Notes: generated from the letters alone by a model not told the origin. A stretch of DNA of 64,000 bases from a bacterium (GCA_020444325.1 JAHLLD010000010.1:107507-171506), one strand, 5' to 3'. Shown: positions 7,728 to 17,412, counted from the stretch's first letter. Translations and numbers: made by a program.

Positions 7728-9857
7728 ATGGCCAAGACCAGGACGAGCACGCCGAAAAAGGCGCCGAAATCCCGGAAAACCGCTCCCGATACCGCTGTAG
7801 CAGAGAAAAAAGGCAGCGCACAGCGTCAGAAGAATCCATTCGCCCTTGAAATCCCGAAGAACAGCCCGTTTTCCGCCGATGAGCTGCGCAGCATCCTGCG
7901 CACCATGATGACATCGCGGAGGTTGGATCAGAAAATGCTTACCCTGCTCAAACAGGGAAAGAGTTTCTTCCATATCGGAGGTTCGGGACACGAAGCAGCG
8001 CAGATCGCGGCAGCAAAGGCGTTTGAGCCCGGGAAGGACTGGTCGTATCCCTATTACCGTGACCTGAGCTTCATGCTCGGCATGGGAATGGATGCGGAGG
8101 GCATCATGACGAATTTCCTTGCCCGGGCCGAGGATGTCAATTCGGGAGGCCGGCAGATGCCGCAGCATTACGGCATGGCTTCAGCGCGTGTCGTCTCACA
8201 GTCGTCCCCCACCGGCACACAGTATCTGCAGGCGGTTGGGACGGCAAAGGGTGCGCGTCTGCAGGAGACCGACGAAGTTGTCTATGTTTCATCGGGAGAA
8301 GGCACGACCAGCCAGGGTGATTTCCATGAGGCCGTAAACTGGGCCAGTCGTGCCAAACTCCCGGTTATTTTCTGCGTGCAGGACAACAAATACGCCATCA
8401 GCGTGCACCTCTCGCAGCAGACCGGCGGCTCGGTCTATGACATGGTCGCAGGCTACGTCAATCTCGAGCGCATCGAGGTCGACGGTACGAATTTTTTCGA
8501 GACCTACGAGGCATTCCGCAAAGCCGTGGCACGCGGGCGCCGAGGTGAGGGTCCCACGGTGATCGTTACGGACGTTGTGCGTCTCCTCGCGCACAGTTCC
8601 TCTGACGACCAGACAAAATACCGCAGCAAGGAAGAGCTCGAGCGCGACAGGCAGCGAGATCCGATTCACCGCATGAAAGACGCACTCATCGATGCGGGGA
8701 TGCTCACGGAGGAAGAATTCGAGCAGATGGAAAAGGAAATCCTTGATGAAGTGAACGATGCAACGGATGTGGCGGAAGCCAAGGCCCTGCCAGATCCTTC
8801 GACGGCTACGGACTTCCTTTTCTCACCGAAGAAAGACGAGCTGCAGTACGAGTCCACAACTCCGGCAGGCAACAAAATCGTTATTGTTGACGCGATCAAT
8901 CACGCTCTGCAGGAGGAAATGGAGCGTGACAAAAACATCATCGTGTACGGACAGGATGTACAGGACGGCAAAGGCGGTGTATTCACTGCAACACGTGGCC
9001 TGTCCACCAAATTCGGGCTTTCCCGCTGTTTCAATTCTCCCCTTGCCGAATCCAGCATCGTCGGAACAGCGGTTGGACTCGCGGTACGCGGGTTCAAGCC
9101 CGTGGTCGAAATTCAATTCGGTGACTATATCTGGACCGCAATGATGCATATCCGGAATGAAGTCGCCACCATGCGGTATCGGTCCAACAATCACTTTTCA
9201 GCACCGGTAGTGATCCGTGTTCCTGTTGGTGGATATATTCATGGTGCCCTCTATCACAGTCAGAGTATCGATGGGTATTTCTCGCATATTCCCGGACTGT
9301 ACGTCGCCTATCCTTCAACTGCCGCGGATGCGAAAGGGCTGCTGAAGACAGCCTGTCGGATGGATGATCCCGTCATGTTCCTCGAGCACAAGGGCATGTA
9401 CCGGCAGGGATACGCCGCATCGCTCGAACCAGATGAAGAATGGCTGCTGCCGTTCGGCAAGGCCGCAGTGCGACGTGAAGGCACGGACATGACCATCGTC
9501 GCATGGGGCGCCCTCGTACAGAAATCCCTTGAAACCGCGCGGAAACTCGACAAGGAAGGAATTTCCGTCGAGGTCATCGACCTTCGCACCCTCGTCCCGC
9601 TTGATATGGATACCATCCTTCGCTCCATCCAAAAAACCAGCCGGGTTCTTGTCGCGCACGAAGACAATCTGACAGGCGGATTCGGGGGCGAAGTGGCTTC
9701 CCGCATTGCTCATGAAGGATTTGAGCTGCTTGACGCGCCGGTGAAGCGCCTCGGTGCGGTCGACTGCCATATCCCCTATGCATGGACGCTGGAAAGCGAG
9801 ATCCTGCCGCAGGACAAGGACGTGCTGGACGCAGCCCGCGAGCTGCTCGCATATTGA
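7728..9857 (+). CDS. 2-oxoacid dehydrogenase E1, fused alpha/beta subunits
   Basis: A 709-aa single-chain E1 of a branched-chain 2-oxoacid/pyruvate-type dehydrogenase complex, which decarboxylates the 2-oxoacid with thiamine diphosphate and acylates the lipoyl arm of E2. The N-terminal 35 residues are Lys/Ala/Thr rich and probably flexible. The alpha part (about 45-340) carries the ThDP-binding pattern GEGTTSQGDFHEA...QDNKYAIS. The beta part starts near residue 385 (KIVIVDAINHALQEEM) and includes the conserved LAESSIVGTAVGLAVRG and VEIQFGDYIWTAM segments. Both halves are complete. E2 follows 70 bases downstream. No E3 gene is in the window, so lipoamide dehydrogenase must be elsewhere. Exact substrate not determinable. 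Confidence 0.9.
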   Translation: MAKTRTSTPKKAPKSRKTAPDTAVAEKKGSAQRQKNPFALEIPKNSPFSADELRSILRTMMTSRRLDQKMLTLLKQGKSFFHIGGSGHEAAQIAAAKAFEPGKDWSYPYYRDLSFMLGMGMDAEGIMTNFLARAEDVNSGGRQMPQHYGMASARVVSQSSPTGTQYLQAVGTAKGARLQETDEVVYVSSGEGTTSQGDFHEAVNWASRAKLPVIFCVQDNKYAISVHLSQQTGGSVYDMVAGYVNLERIEVDGTNFFETYEAFRKAVARGRRGEGPTVIVTDVVRLLAHSSSDDQTKYRSKEELERDRQRDPIHRMKDALIDAGMLTEEEFEQMEKEILDEVNDATDVAEAKALPDPSTATDFLFSPKKDELQYESTTPAGNKIVIVDAINHALQEEMERDKNIIVYGQDVQDGKGGVFTATRGLSTKFGLSRCFNSPLAESSIVGTAVGLAVRGFKPVVEIQFGDYIWTAMMHIRNEVATMRYRSNNHFSAPVVIRVPVGGYIHGALYHSQSIDGYFSHIPGLYVAYPSTAADAKGLLKTACRMDDPVMFLEHKGMYRQGYAASLEPDEEWLLPFGKAAVRREGTDMTIVAWGALVQKSLETARKLDKEGISVEVIDLRTLVPLDMDTILRSIQKTSRVLVAHEDNLTGGFGGEVASRIAHEGFELLDAPVKRLGAVDCHIPYAWTLESEILPQDKDVLDAARELLAY

Positions 9858-9927
9858 TCCCTGTCCTGACACATAACAGAAATTTGCAATCATTACTATC
9901 AACTCAGCAGAACGAGGTTCAGATACC

Positions 9928-11310
9928 ATGAAAGTCGAAGTCCAGATGCCCAAGATGGGCGAGAGCATCACCGAAGGACGCATTCTCAAGTGGCTCAAAC
10001 AGCCGGGCGATGCCGTGGATCGCGACGAGACCATTCTCGAGATCGCAACCGACAAGGTGGATACGGAAGTCCCTGCACCGAATGCAGGGATTCTCGTCAA
10101 AACCATGGCAGAAGAGGGTGACACGGTCGAAGTGGGCACACCGATCGCGGTGATTGAAACGGACGCCGACAGTGCGCAGGTAGAAGAAAGTACTCCTGCT
10201 GAAGCAAAGAAGACGGAAGAGAATAATGCCGGGAATGGACAGGAAAGCGCCAGTGCGAAAGACACCGCCCCGGCAGAAAGCACGCCGGCCCCCGCGCCAG
10301 CGCCAGCGCAAACGGCAAGCCAGCAGTCAAGCGTCGCAGGCGATGCGTCGCTGCGCTTTTACTCACCGGTGGTCATGCGTATCGCTTCTACGGAAGGTAT
10401 CGGCATGACAGAGCTGGAAGCCATCGAAGGGAGCGGAGCGAACGGGCGCGTCACGAAGAATGACGTACTCGCTTACCTCGAGGCCCGTAAGTCCGGCGCC
10501 ATTTCCGCTCCCTCGGCGGCCCCATCCTCGGCAGGCGCAACGGCCTCTGCGAGTCCTTCAGCATCCCTGAGCAGCATGCCCGCGCCGTCCCCCGTCGCCG
10601 GTGATGGGTACGACGTCATCCCGATGGACAACATGCACAAACTCATGGCCGAGCACATGGTCAAGAGCAAGCAGATTTCCCCGCATGTCGCAGTTGTCTC
10701 GGAAGTCGACATGACGAAGATCGAGAAATTCCGCGCCGCCAACGCAAAAGCATTCAAGCAGCGTGAGGGTTTCTCCCTGACGTACATGCCGTTTATTGCA
10801 GAGGCAACCATTCGCGCCCTGAAGGATTTCCCCTATGTGAACAGTTCCATTGATGGGGATAACATTCTGCTCAAGAAAATGATTAACCTCGGAATTGCCG
10901 TCGCCATGGAAGACGGAGGGCTCATCGTGCCCGTCCTCAAAAATGCAGACACGCTCAACCCGGTGGGACTCGGTCGCGGCATCTCTGATCTCGCCCGACG
11001 TGCGCGCGATCGGAAGTTGACACCCGAGGATATTCAGGATGGGACCTTTACGATCACCAATTTCGGCGTGTTCGGAAATATCTTTGGCACCCCGATTATC
11101 AATCAGCCGCAGGTCGCCATTCTCGGTGCCGGCGCGGTGCAGAAGAAACCCGTGGTCATTACCCGTGACGGAGAAGACAGCATCGGCATTCGTTCGATGA
11201 TGCTGCTGTCGCTCTCCTTTGACCATCGCATCGTGGATGGTGCGCTGGGTGGACGCTTCCTCGAACGCGTCAAACAGTATCTCGAAGAATTCAACCTCGA
11301 ATCGATCTGA
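9928..11310 (+). CDS. Dihydrolipoamide acyltransferase E2
   Basis: A 460-aa E2 core of the 2-oxoacid dehydrogenase complex. In order: one lipoyl domain (residues about 1-78) with the lipoylated lysine in EIATDKVDTEV; a long Ala/Pro/Glu linker; a peripheral-subunit-binding domain (YSPVVMRIASTEGIGMTELE, then GRVTKNDVLAYL); a second Ala/Ser-rich linker; and the catalytic domain ending in SFDHRIVDGALGG, which holds the active-site His and Asp. It transfers the acyl group to CoA. Cotranscribed with E1. It ends before an intrinsic terminator at 11404. Confidence 0.93.
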   Translation: MKVEVQMPKMGESITEGRILKWLKQPGDAVDRDETILEIATDKVDTEVPAPNAGILVKTMAEEGDTVEVGTPIAVIETDADSAQVEESTPAEAKKTEENNAGNGQESASAKDTAPAESTPAPAPAPAQTASQQSSVAGDASLRFYSPVVMRIASTEGIGMTELEAIEGSGANGRVTKNDVLAYLEARKSGAISAPSAAPSSAGATASASPSASLSSMPAPSPVAGDGYDVIPMDNMHKLMAEHMVKSKQISPHVAVVSEVDMTKIEKFRAANAKAFKQREGFSLTYMPFIAEATIRALKDFPYVNSSIDGDNILLKKMINLGIAVAMEDGGLIVPVLKNADTLNPVGLGRGISDLARRARDRKLTPEDIQDGTFTITNFGVFGNIFGTPIINQPQVAILGAGAVQKKPVVITRDGEDSIGIRSMMLLSLSFDHRIVDGALGGRFLERVKQYLEEFNLESI

Positions 11311-11403
11311 GAATTCGGGGCCACCTGGGCGTTTTGATCGCCGGAGGCGAGGACCGTACCGGCAGACAAACGTTGCAGACAACGGAGATATTCGACATAT
11401 ACG

Positions 11404-11440
11404 GCTCTCCCATCTTATGCGGTGGGAGAGCTTTGTTTTT
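11404..11440 (+). terminator. Intrinsic terminator after the E1-E2 operon
   Basis: A perfect 9-base stem GCTCTCCCA (11404-11412) / TGGGAGAGC (11423-11431) is followed immediately by TTTGTTTTT. This is a standard Rho-independent terminator on the plus strand, 94 bases after the E2 stop. Confidence 0.85.
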
Positions 11441-11536
11441 CACGTTGAAATCTGTATTCTCCCTGCATCACTATTCCTTTTCCCGCAGCAACACCGCGGG
11501 AGCTTCGGTATTTGAACACCGTATCTCCAGCAACGT

Positions 11537-11881
11537 ATGTCCTTTTCCCCGCTCCGGAAGCTGCTGACAATCACAGTTTCCCTCCTAGGCCTGCTGATCG
11601 CCCTCGTCGGCATTGTCCTGCTCATTTCAGGCGTGCACGGATATATCTCCAACGATGCGATCGATGAACTTCCGTTCGAACAGCTCCTTCTGGCGATCGG
11701 GGTGCTTGGCATTCCTGTCTGCGGACTGCTGTTTTACAAAGCGCACAAAAGCATTCAGCGCGGCCAGGACCATTACGGACTGCCCGACTCCCCACTGCAT
11801 CAGATCACACTTATCACCCTCACCATCACGACCACCATCATCACGGTCGCGGCCTTCGTCATCCATATCGTGGTATTCTAG
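11537..11881 (+). CDS. Small predicted membrane protein, unknown function
   Basis: A 114-aa protein with three hydrophobic helices (about residues 9-31, 48-65 and 90-113) separated by a short loop NDAIDELPFEQ and a basic loop KAHKSIQRGQD. I do not recognise the family. It lies between the E1-E2 terminator and lipA in the same direction, and its Shine-Dalgarno is weak. Codon use and hydrophobic pattern look like a real gene, but the call rests on position and topology alone. Confidence 0.55.
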   Translation: MSFSPLRKLLTITVSLLGLLIALVGIVLLISGVHGYISNDAIDELPFEQLLLAIGVLGIPVCGLLFYKAHKSIQRGQDHYGLPDSPLHQITLITLTITTTIITVAAFVIHIVVF

Positions 11882-11996
11882 CCCGATCCTCCTTCCTTCT
11901 TCGTTTGCAACCCCCATGGCACTCATTTCCTGCATTTTGGCGAGTGTATGCTTCGTCGTATTTTTAAGGACGTTTGACTTATACGATTGGATTCTC

Positions 11997-12878
11997 ATGC
12001 AGCCAATAGATATTGACATCCCTGGAAAAAAGAAACGCGAACGGCGACCGGACTGGTTGAAAATCAAGGTTCCTCTGGGGACCAAGTTTTCCGAGGTCCG
12101 CAAGCTCATCGATGCACAGGGACTGAATACTGTCTGTGAAGACGCACGCTGTCCCAACATGGCGGAATGCTGGAATCGCGGTACCGCCACATTCATGATT
12201 CTCGGAGATATCTGCACTCGAAGCTGCGGATTCTGTTCGGTCAAGACCGGCCGTCCCCAGGTGTTGGATCTGGACGAACCTCGTCGCGTTGCGGAAGCGG
12301 TGGAGCGGATGCAGCTGCGCCATGCAGTGATTACCTCGGTCAATCGCGACGAGCTGAAGGATGGTGGGTCTGAAATCTTTGCCGCGACCATTCGCGCCAT
12401 CCGTGACCGTCTCCCCCACTGCAAGGTTGAAGTGCTCACTCCGGATTTTCAGGGAAAAGAAGATGCCATTAGGACCGTGATCGCAGCACGTCCTGACATC
12501 TTCAATCACAATATGGAGACGGTACCACGGCTGTATCGCCGGGTACGCCCCCAGGCGAAATATCAGCGTTCGCGCGATGTGCTTTCCATGTGCAAGCGCG
12601 CAGGACTGGTGACAAAAACCGGCATCATGCTCGGACTGGGTGAAAGTGAAGACGAGATTCTGCAGGTTATGAAGGATCTCCGCGCAATTGATGTCGATAT
12701 CATGACACTCGGTCAGTATCTCCAGCCCACCAAGCAGCATCTCCCGGTCGACCGTTATGTCACACCTGACGAATTTGCTGCCTGGAAGCAGCGAGGAATC
12801 GAGCTTGGATTTTCACATGTGGAATCCGGTCCCCTCGTACGCTCGAGCTATCATGCAGACGAACAGACCGTCGTATAG
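11997..12878 (+). CDS. lipA: Lipoyl synthase
   Basis: A 293-aa radical-SAM lipoyl synthase that inserts two sulfurs into octanoyl-E2 to make lipoyl groups. Both iron-sulfur clusters are accounted for: the auxiliary cluster C47-x4-C52-x5-C58 (CEDARCPNMAEC), the radical-SAM cluster C73-x3-C77-x2-C80 (CTRSCGFC), and the C-terminal RSSY serine ligand near residue 284. The start MQPIDIDIPGKK at 11997 fits the family; the frame is open further upstream, but that extension is not LipA-like. Its position after the E2 gene makes functional sense because E2 is its substrate. Confidence 0.95.
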   Translation: MQPIDIDIPGKKKRERRPDWLKIKVPLGTKFSEVRKLIDAQGLNTVCEDARCPNMAECWNRGTATFMILGDICTRSCGFCSVKTGRPQVLDLDEPRRVAEAVERMQLRHAVITSVNRDELKDGGSEIFAATIRAIRDRLPHCKVEVLTPDFQGKEDAIRTVIAARPDIFNHNMETVPRLYRRVRPQAKYQRSRDVLSMCKRAGLVTKTGIMLGLGESEDEILQVMKDLRAIDVDIMTLGQYLQPTKQHLPVDRYVTPDEFAAWKQRGIELGFSHVESGPLVRSSYHADEQTVV

Positions 12879-12908
12879 ATCTGCAATCCCGCCGGGCAGC
12901 TGAAACTG

Positions 12909-12945
12909 AAAAACCCCGTTCCTCTTTTGAGAAACGGGGTTTTTC
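12909..12945. terminator. Bidirectional terminator between lipA and secG
   Basis: AAAAACCCCGTT (12909-12920) pairs with AACGGGGTTTTT (12934-12945) around a short T/A-rich loop. Flanking A and T tracts allow it to act on both strands, as expected between two converging genes. Confidence 0.85.
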
Positions 12946-12963
12946 CAAAACAAACTGATTGTC

Positions 12964-13374
12964 TTATTCCGTCGGCGGAGGAGGCGGAGGGGGTGCCTGC
13001 TGCTGGTCAGCACCGGGTGCTGCCTGCTGCTGGTTTGCGGGCTGCTGTGCCTGCTGCTCCATCTGCTGCTGCTTTTCCATCGGAGTGATCGGAGCTTCCG
13101 CGGCACTCTGCTGGATGATGCTTTCCTGCGTTCCCTCATTGGGAAGGAAAAACATGTTGACGGCAAAGATCAATACGGTAAATGCAATCGCCAGCCCCCA
13201 CGTGGTCTTGGCGAGAATGTCCGATGCATGGCGCACGCCGAGCATGCTGCCCACGCCGCCACTCGCACCGCCAAATGCGCTGGAGAGACCGCCACCCTTG
13301 GGATTCTGCATCAGGATGGTACCGGTCATTGCAATACCGATCAGAATAATAAGGATCATGAGAATGGTGAACAT
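12964..13374 (-). CDS. secG: Protein translocase subunit SecG
   Basis: A 136-aa SecG, the small accessory subunit of the SecYEG channel. The core (residues 1-80) shows the family pattern: first helix MFTILMILIILIGIAMTGTI, then LMQNPKGGGLSSAFGG, then a second helix ending VNMFFLP. The C-terminal tail of about 55 residues is unusually rich in Gln, Ala and Pro and ends in a run of prolines. The start at 13374 gives the normal N-terminus; a reading frame 63 bases longer has no SecG character. It lies 69 bases after the glycosidase gene, probably cotranscribed. Confidence 0.9.
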   Translation of the reverse strand: MFTILMILIILIGIAMTGTILMQNPKGGGLSSAFGGASGGVGSMLGVRHASDILAKTTWGLAIAFTVLIFAVNMFFLPNEGTQESIIQQSAAEAPITPMEKQQQMEQQAQQPANQQQAAPGADQQQAPPPPPPPTE

Positions 13375-13443
13375 ATCGCCTGCTACTCCGTTTTCAATAC
13401 GAAAACGAAATATAAGGTGAAAGGCGGGAAAAGACAAGTGTAA

Positions 13444-14619
13444 TTAGCGTTCCGCTCGTCCCGGCATGAGCCGATTTTTCAGTCGCATGATACGGAGGTA
13501 CGACTGGTTGATACGCTCCCGTGAAATGGCTCCCTTCTCTACCAGGGCTTTCAGCATGGAGAAGGCTGTTTTCGCGATAGTGTGATCGTAGCTATAGCTA
13601 TTGTTGGCGAAGAGCAGGATATCAGCCCCGGCAAGCACTGCCTGTTTGATGGCGGTTTCAGTGCCATAATCGTCAGTGATCGCCTTCATCATGAGGTCGT
13701 CGGTAATGACAACGCCATCGTACCCGATATCATCACGCAGCAGTCCTGTGATGACGTTTTTCGAAAGCGTTGCCGGCCAGGTTTCATCCAGGTCACTGTT
13801 GTAGATGTGTGCGGTCATCACCATGTCAGGCAGCCCTTTGGCAACGAGCGCGCGGTACGGTTCGAGTTCCTCGTCCGACCAGCTGTCACTGACATCGACG
13901 AACCCTTCATGGGAATCGTCCATCGAAGAACCATGACCGGGAAAATGCTTGACAGCGCAAAGCACACCCCATTTGTGATACGCCTCGATCATGAGCGCGG
14001 CATTGCGGGAGACCACATCAGGGTCTGAGGAAATACTCCGGCCCAGGCTGCCGATAACGGGATTTGACGGATTGACATTGAGATCCACTACCGGTGCGAA
14101 GTTAACATTCGCGCCGACGATGCGGATCGATCGCGCCATGATATCCGTGTAGTACGTCGTGGAATCCGCATTGTCGATGCGTCCGATATATGCTTGTGAT
14201 ACATTGCCGGGAAAACCGTCCCTGGTCTTCATCCTCGTCACCTTGCCCCCTTCCTGATCCACCGCAATAAAAAGCGGCAGCGCAGATGCCTGTTGAAGAT
14301 CAGAAGTGAGATCAAGCATCTGCATGGGCGAGGTAATATTCCGCCCGTATTCCTTTTTCTCGACGTCAAAGTCGAAGAGTACCACGCCACCGAGATGATA
14401 ATCGTGAATCGCCTCAGCGATTGAACTCGAAGGACGAGCTGTCAGACCGCGAAACCCCACCATCAGCATCTGGCCGATCTTAATGTCCAGACTGTCATCA
14501 GGGCTCTGCGCGCATGCCCGCTGTTGCGTGGTCGCAGCGATTACGCTGAGAAATATTGTGAGCAACAATATACGCTTCGCTCCGCCTTTGAGCGGGAAGC
14601 GGGTGAATCGTCGCTTCAT
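13444..14619 (-). CDS. Glycoside hydrolase family 3, beta-N-acetylhexosaminidase-like (NagZ type), exported
   Basis: A 391-aa enzyme with an N-terminal signal sequence (hydrophobic residues about 15-36, cleavage near ACAQ). The GH3 barrel motifs are present: AVDQEGGKVTRM, NFAPVVDLN, the KHFPGHGSSMDDSH block (His/Asp dyad of NagZ-type enzymes) and the nucleophile region VITDDLMMKAI. Likely role: hydrolysis of N-acetylglucosaminyl linkages in muropeptides or chitin-like glycans in the periplasm. Only the single N-terminal GH3 domain is present, as in NagZ. It precedes secG. Confidence 0.88.
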   Translation of the reverse strand: MKRRFTRFPLKGGAKRILLLTIFLSVIAATTQQRACAQSPDDSLDIKIGQMLMVGFRGLTARPSSSIAEAIHDYHLGGVVLFDFDVEKKEYGRNITSPMQMLDLTSDLQQASALPLFIAVDQEGGKVTRMKTRDGFPGNVSQAYIGRIDNADSTTYYTDIMARSIRIVGANVNFAPVVDLNVNPSNPVIGSLGRSISSDPDVVSRNAALMIEAYHKWGVLCAVKHFPGHGSSMDDSHEGFVDVSDSWSDEELEPYRALVAKGLPDMVMTAHIYNSDLDETWPATLSKNVITGLLRDDIGYDGVVITDDLMMKAITDDYGTETAIKQAVLAGADILLFANNSYSYDHTIAKTAFSMLKALVEKGAISRERINQSYLRIMRLKNRLMPGRAER

Positions 14620-14700
14620 GGTGGATTACTCCGCACATGATACAAGGCCAGGATCGATGCTGTAGAATACAATAAAATGGCGCTATGCACAATATCAGGG

Positions 14701-14735
14701 AAAAAAATCCCGTCCCGAAATATTTCAGGACGGGA
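14701..14735 (-). terminator. Intrinsic terminator after the sulfur operon
   Basis: On the minus strand, the stem TCCCGTCCTGAAA pairs with TTTCGGGACGGGA (one mismatch, 14709-14734) and is followed by seven T residues (14701-14707). It lies just past the stop of the MBL-rhodanese gene. Confidence 0.8.
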
Positions 14736-14766
14736 AGCGCGTCAAGCGGCACAGCGATGATGTGAA

Positions 14767-16191
14767 CTAGGCCGCCAGTGCGTTTTCATTCTTCTCAACA
14801 GGGACTTCGACGGGATATCCTGCCTGCTTCCAACCATTGAAGCCGCAGGTCAGGTTACGGACGTTGCGAACACCTTTGGAAAGGAGCAGGCTTGTCGCAA
14901 TCGATGAGCGATCTCCGCTGACGCAGTGCACAACCACTGGTCGATCCTTTGGAATATCGTCAAGCTGCGCAGTAAGCGCGCCGGCATGAATATTTTCCGC
15001 TCCCGGAATATGTCCGGTGAGAAACTCCGTCTCTCCGCGGATGTCGAGCACATGGTATGCGCTGCGGTTGGCGCGCAATTCTTCGACGGTGATCTGGTCG
15101 ACGACGCGCATATTGTGTCCCGCGTCTCCAATACGGTCCATGTCCGAGACATATCCTGCGATATCATCGAGTCCGATACGAATCAGAGCCCTGGTTAATT
15201 CCTCAATCCGGGTATCAGACGCAACGAGCATGAAGGGGGAACCGTATTCCAGCATCCACCCGGCCCATGTACTGAACGCATTGTTATCCTGAATATTGAG
15301 GCTATCGGGAATATGACCACCGGCGAACGCGAGTTTATCACGCGTATCCACAAGTGTGACACCCCGTCGGAGCTCCTCCTCGAATTGTGAAAGTGTCAGT
15401 CGTGCCGGGTGCGGGATGCCACCGAGGACGCTGGGACCGACTTTATTGAGCTGTTTCATCATGGCGAAATATTTCGGCGGTTCAGGTTGTCCATCGAGCA
15501 GCTCGCGCACGAAGGTTTCCTCCTCCCTGATGCGCAGCGCCCAGTTTACAACTTTCTCGTAGCCGACGGTACTCGAAGGGACAGCCCCAAGGGCTTTCCC
15601 GCAGGCGGATCCTGCCCCGTGCCCGGGCCAGACCTGAACGTGATCGGGAAGCTGCCGGAACGTGTCGAGCGACGCGAACATCTGTCGCGCACCGATCTCT
15701 CTGCTGCCCTTTATCCCTGCGGCCTTTTCAAGAAGGTCAGGGCGGCCAACATCGCCGACGAAGACAAAATCACCCGTGAACACCATCACCGGCTGTTCGC
15801 TCGCCGGAGTATCCGTAAGGAGAAAGCTGAGGTGTTCCGGCGTATGTCCCGGGGTGTGCAGCACGTCGATGCGCAGATTGCCCACCATGAAATGGTCACC
15901 CCCGTGCAAGGGGATGTGATCGAATGCATAACGCCAATCCGCGCCGCCTTCATCCGAAAGCAGCATCTTCGCGCCTGTTGCAGCTGCGAGTTCACGCGCG
16001 CCACTCAGGAAATCGGCATGAATGTGTGTTTCCGTGATATGCGTAATACGCAGGTTCTGCTTCTCCGCTGCATCCAGGTAGACGTCGATATCCCTTCGTG
16101 GATCGATGACGAGCGCTTCTCCTGTTGCCTGACAGCCGACAAGATAGCTGGCCTGTGCAAGTCCTTTTTCATATATATGCTGGAAATACAT
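14767..16191 (-). CDS. Persulfide dioxygenase-type MBL-fold / double rhodanese fusion
   Basis: A 474-aa fusion. Residues 1-235 form a metallo-beta-lactamase-fold persulfide dioxygenase-like domain (THIHADF, residues 55-61; HTPGHTPEHL; TGDFVFVGDVGRPDL; VWPGHGAGSACGK). Residues about 265-365 are a rhodanese domain with no catalytic Cys (the loop reads VASDTR). Residues about 370-465 are a rhodanese with an active loop HCVSGDRS. The expected reaction is oxidation of persulfide to sulfite, with sulfur transfer by the C-terminal rhodanese. It is the last gene of the ArsR-TauE-rhodanese operon and fits a sulfide/persulfide detoxification pathway. Confidence 0.88.
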   Translation of the reverse strand: MYFQHIYEKGLAQASYLVGCQATGEALVIDPRRDIDVYLDAAEKQNLRITHITETHIHADFLSGARELAAATGAKMLLSDEGGADWRYAFDHIPLHGGDHFMVGNLRIDVLHTPGHTPEHLSFLLTDTPASEQPVMVFTGDFVFVGDVGRPDLLEKAAGIKGSREIGARQMFASLDTFRQLPDHVQVWPGHGAGSACGKALGAVPSSTVGYEKVVNWALRIREEETFVRELLDGQPEPPKYFAMMKQLNKVGPSVLGGIPHPARLTLSQFEEELRRGVTLVDTRDKLAFAGGHIPDSLNIQDNNAFSTWAGWMLEYGSPFMLVASDTRIEELTRALIRIGLDDIAGYVSDMDRIGDAGHNMRVVDQITVEELRANRSAYHVLDIRGETEFLTGHIPGAENIHAGALTAQLDDIPKDRPVVVHCVSGDRSSIATSLLLSKGVRNVRNLTCGFNGWKQAGYPVEVPVEKNENALAA

Positions 16192-16239
16192 GGTATCCTC
16201 TGTTCTACGTAATCTGAATTTCTTGCTGTCGGTAGCGGG

Positions 16240-16593
16240 TCAACGGTCGAGGGGTTTCTGCCAGCCCAGGAGGCCGCTGGCCAGATTGTAGACGTCCTCG
16301 AAGCCCATCTGCTTCATCATGTTTCCGGCATGGTAGCTGCGATTGCCACTGCGGCAGTAAAGCAGAACCTTGCTCTCTCGTGACAGCTCACCGATGGCAT
16401 CGCGGAACCGCGGATCCATCATATCGAGGTTGCGCGAACCGGGAATGTGTCCCATCTGGAACTCTCCCGCGGTACGCACGTCAAGGATGACGGCATCGGG
16501 ATGTTCTTCCATCAGCTGAGCAAATTCCTCGGAACCAATGTTCGCGACGGATGTTTTTCCACCCCGCAAGGCGGAGAATATATCATTAAACAT
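16240..16593 (-). CDS. Single-domain rhodanese
   Basis: A 117-aa rhodanese-like sulfurtransferase with the catalytic loop CRSGNRS (near residue 80) and the usual VILDVRTAGEFQMGHIPGSRN signature. No signal peptide, so cytoplasmic. It probably shuttles sulfane sulfur between the persulfide-oxidising enzyme and other acceptors. It lies 18 bases after the TauE-type exporter and 48 bases before the MBL-rhodanese gene. Confidence 0.9.
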   Translation of the reverse strand: MFNDIFSALRGGKTSVANIGSEEFAQLMEEHPDAVILDVRTAGEFQMGHIPGSRNLDMMDPRFRDAIGELSRESKVLLYCRSGNRSYHAGNMMKQMGFEDVYNLASGLLGWQKPLDR

Positions 16594-16611
16594 GGGGTAT
16601 GTCCGTTAGTG

Positions 16612-17412
16612 TTACAGTGTATTGAAAACCAGTTCTCTTCCGATGATATAGACGCCCATCGCCAGCGTGAACCATCCGAATGCGGGTCTTAGCCGCGCAC
16701 CGGAGATATAGCGTGCCAGCCAGCTGCCGGCCACGATACCACCAATGGCGAATACGGAAAACGTTCCGAGAAATCCCCAGTCGATGGACATGGTCATCAT
16801 GTCCCCGGTGAAGCCGAGAAGGGAATTCGTTGCGATAATCAGCAGCGATGTGCCGACCGTGAGTTTCATGGGCAATCGTGCAAGGATCACCAGTGCGGGG
16901 ATGATCAGGAAACCACCGCCGGCCCCGACGAGCCCGGTAAGCGTGCCGACGACGATACCTTCCACAAAAATCATCGGGTAGTTGAATTCTATTTCCGAGT
17001 CCTCCTCAGCACCTTTCCGCTTGCGAATCATGCTGACCGAAGCGGCGAGCATGAGCAGCGCAAAGAGAAGCATGAGGGCAAGGTCACGGCTGACCACGAA
17101 TCCGCCCAGGCTGAACAGTTGTTCAGGAAGCGCAGGGACGATCACGGTTCGCGCGGTGAATACGGCGATGAAGGCCGGGATGCCGAAGACGGCCGCGGTG
17201 CGGAAACTGACAAGACCTTTCCGCATGTATGCCACGGCCCCGACGAGCGAAGTCAGACCGACAATGAACAGCGAATATGCCGTGGCGGGTACGGGCGCTA
17301 CACCCAGGAGGTAGACAAGGGATGGGACGGTGAGAATGGATCCGCCACCTCCAATCAGCCCCAGTGTCAGTCCGATCACAACAGCTGCGAGAAATCCGAA
17401 TAATTCTGTCAT
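16612..17412 (-). CDS. TauE/SafE family sulfite/anion exporter
   Basis: A 266-aa polytopic membrane protein (about eight helices) with the duplicated TauE/SafE motifs GLTLGLIGGGGSILTVPSLVYLLG and GTLTGLVGAGGGFLIIPALVIL. The family exports sulfite, sulfoacetate or other organosulfur anions. In this operon it would remove sulfite made by the persulfide dioxygenase. The ATG at 17412 is favoured by GGAAAGG just upstream; a GTG one codon earlier is possible. Confidence 0.88.
   Translation of the reverse strand: MTELFGFLAAVVIGLTLGLIGGGGSILTVPSLVYLLGVAPVPATAYSLFIVGLTSLVGAVAYMRKGLVSFRTAAVFGIPAFIAVFTARTVIVPALPEQLFSLGGFVVSRDLALMLLFALLMLAASVSMIRKRKGAEEDSEIEFNYPMIFVEGIVVGTLTGLVGAGGGFLIIPALVILARLPMKLTVGTSLLIIATNSLLGFTGDMMTMSIDWGFLGTFSVFAIGGIVAGSWLARYISGARLRPAFGWFTLAMGVYIIGRELVFNTL

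Noticed and set aside
11613..11996. Long N-terminal extension of lipA
   Set aside because: The open frame upstream of 11997 overlaps the small membrane protein in another frame and has no lipoyl synthase features; the family start MQPIDIDIPG fits better.
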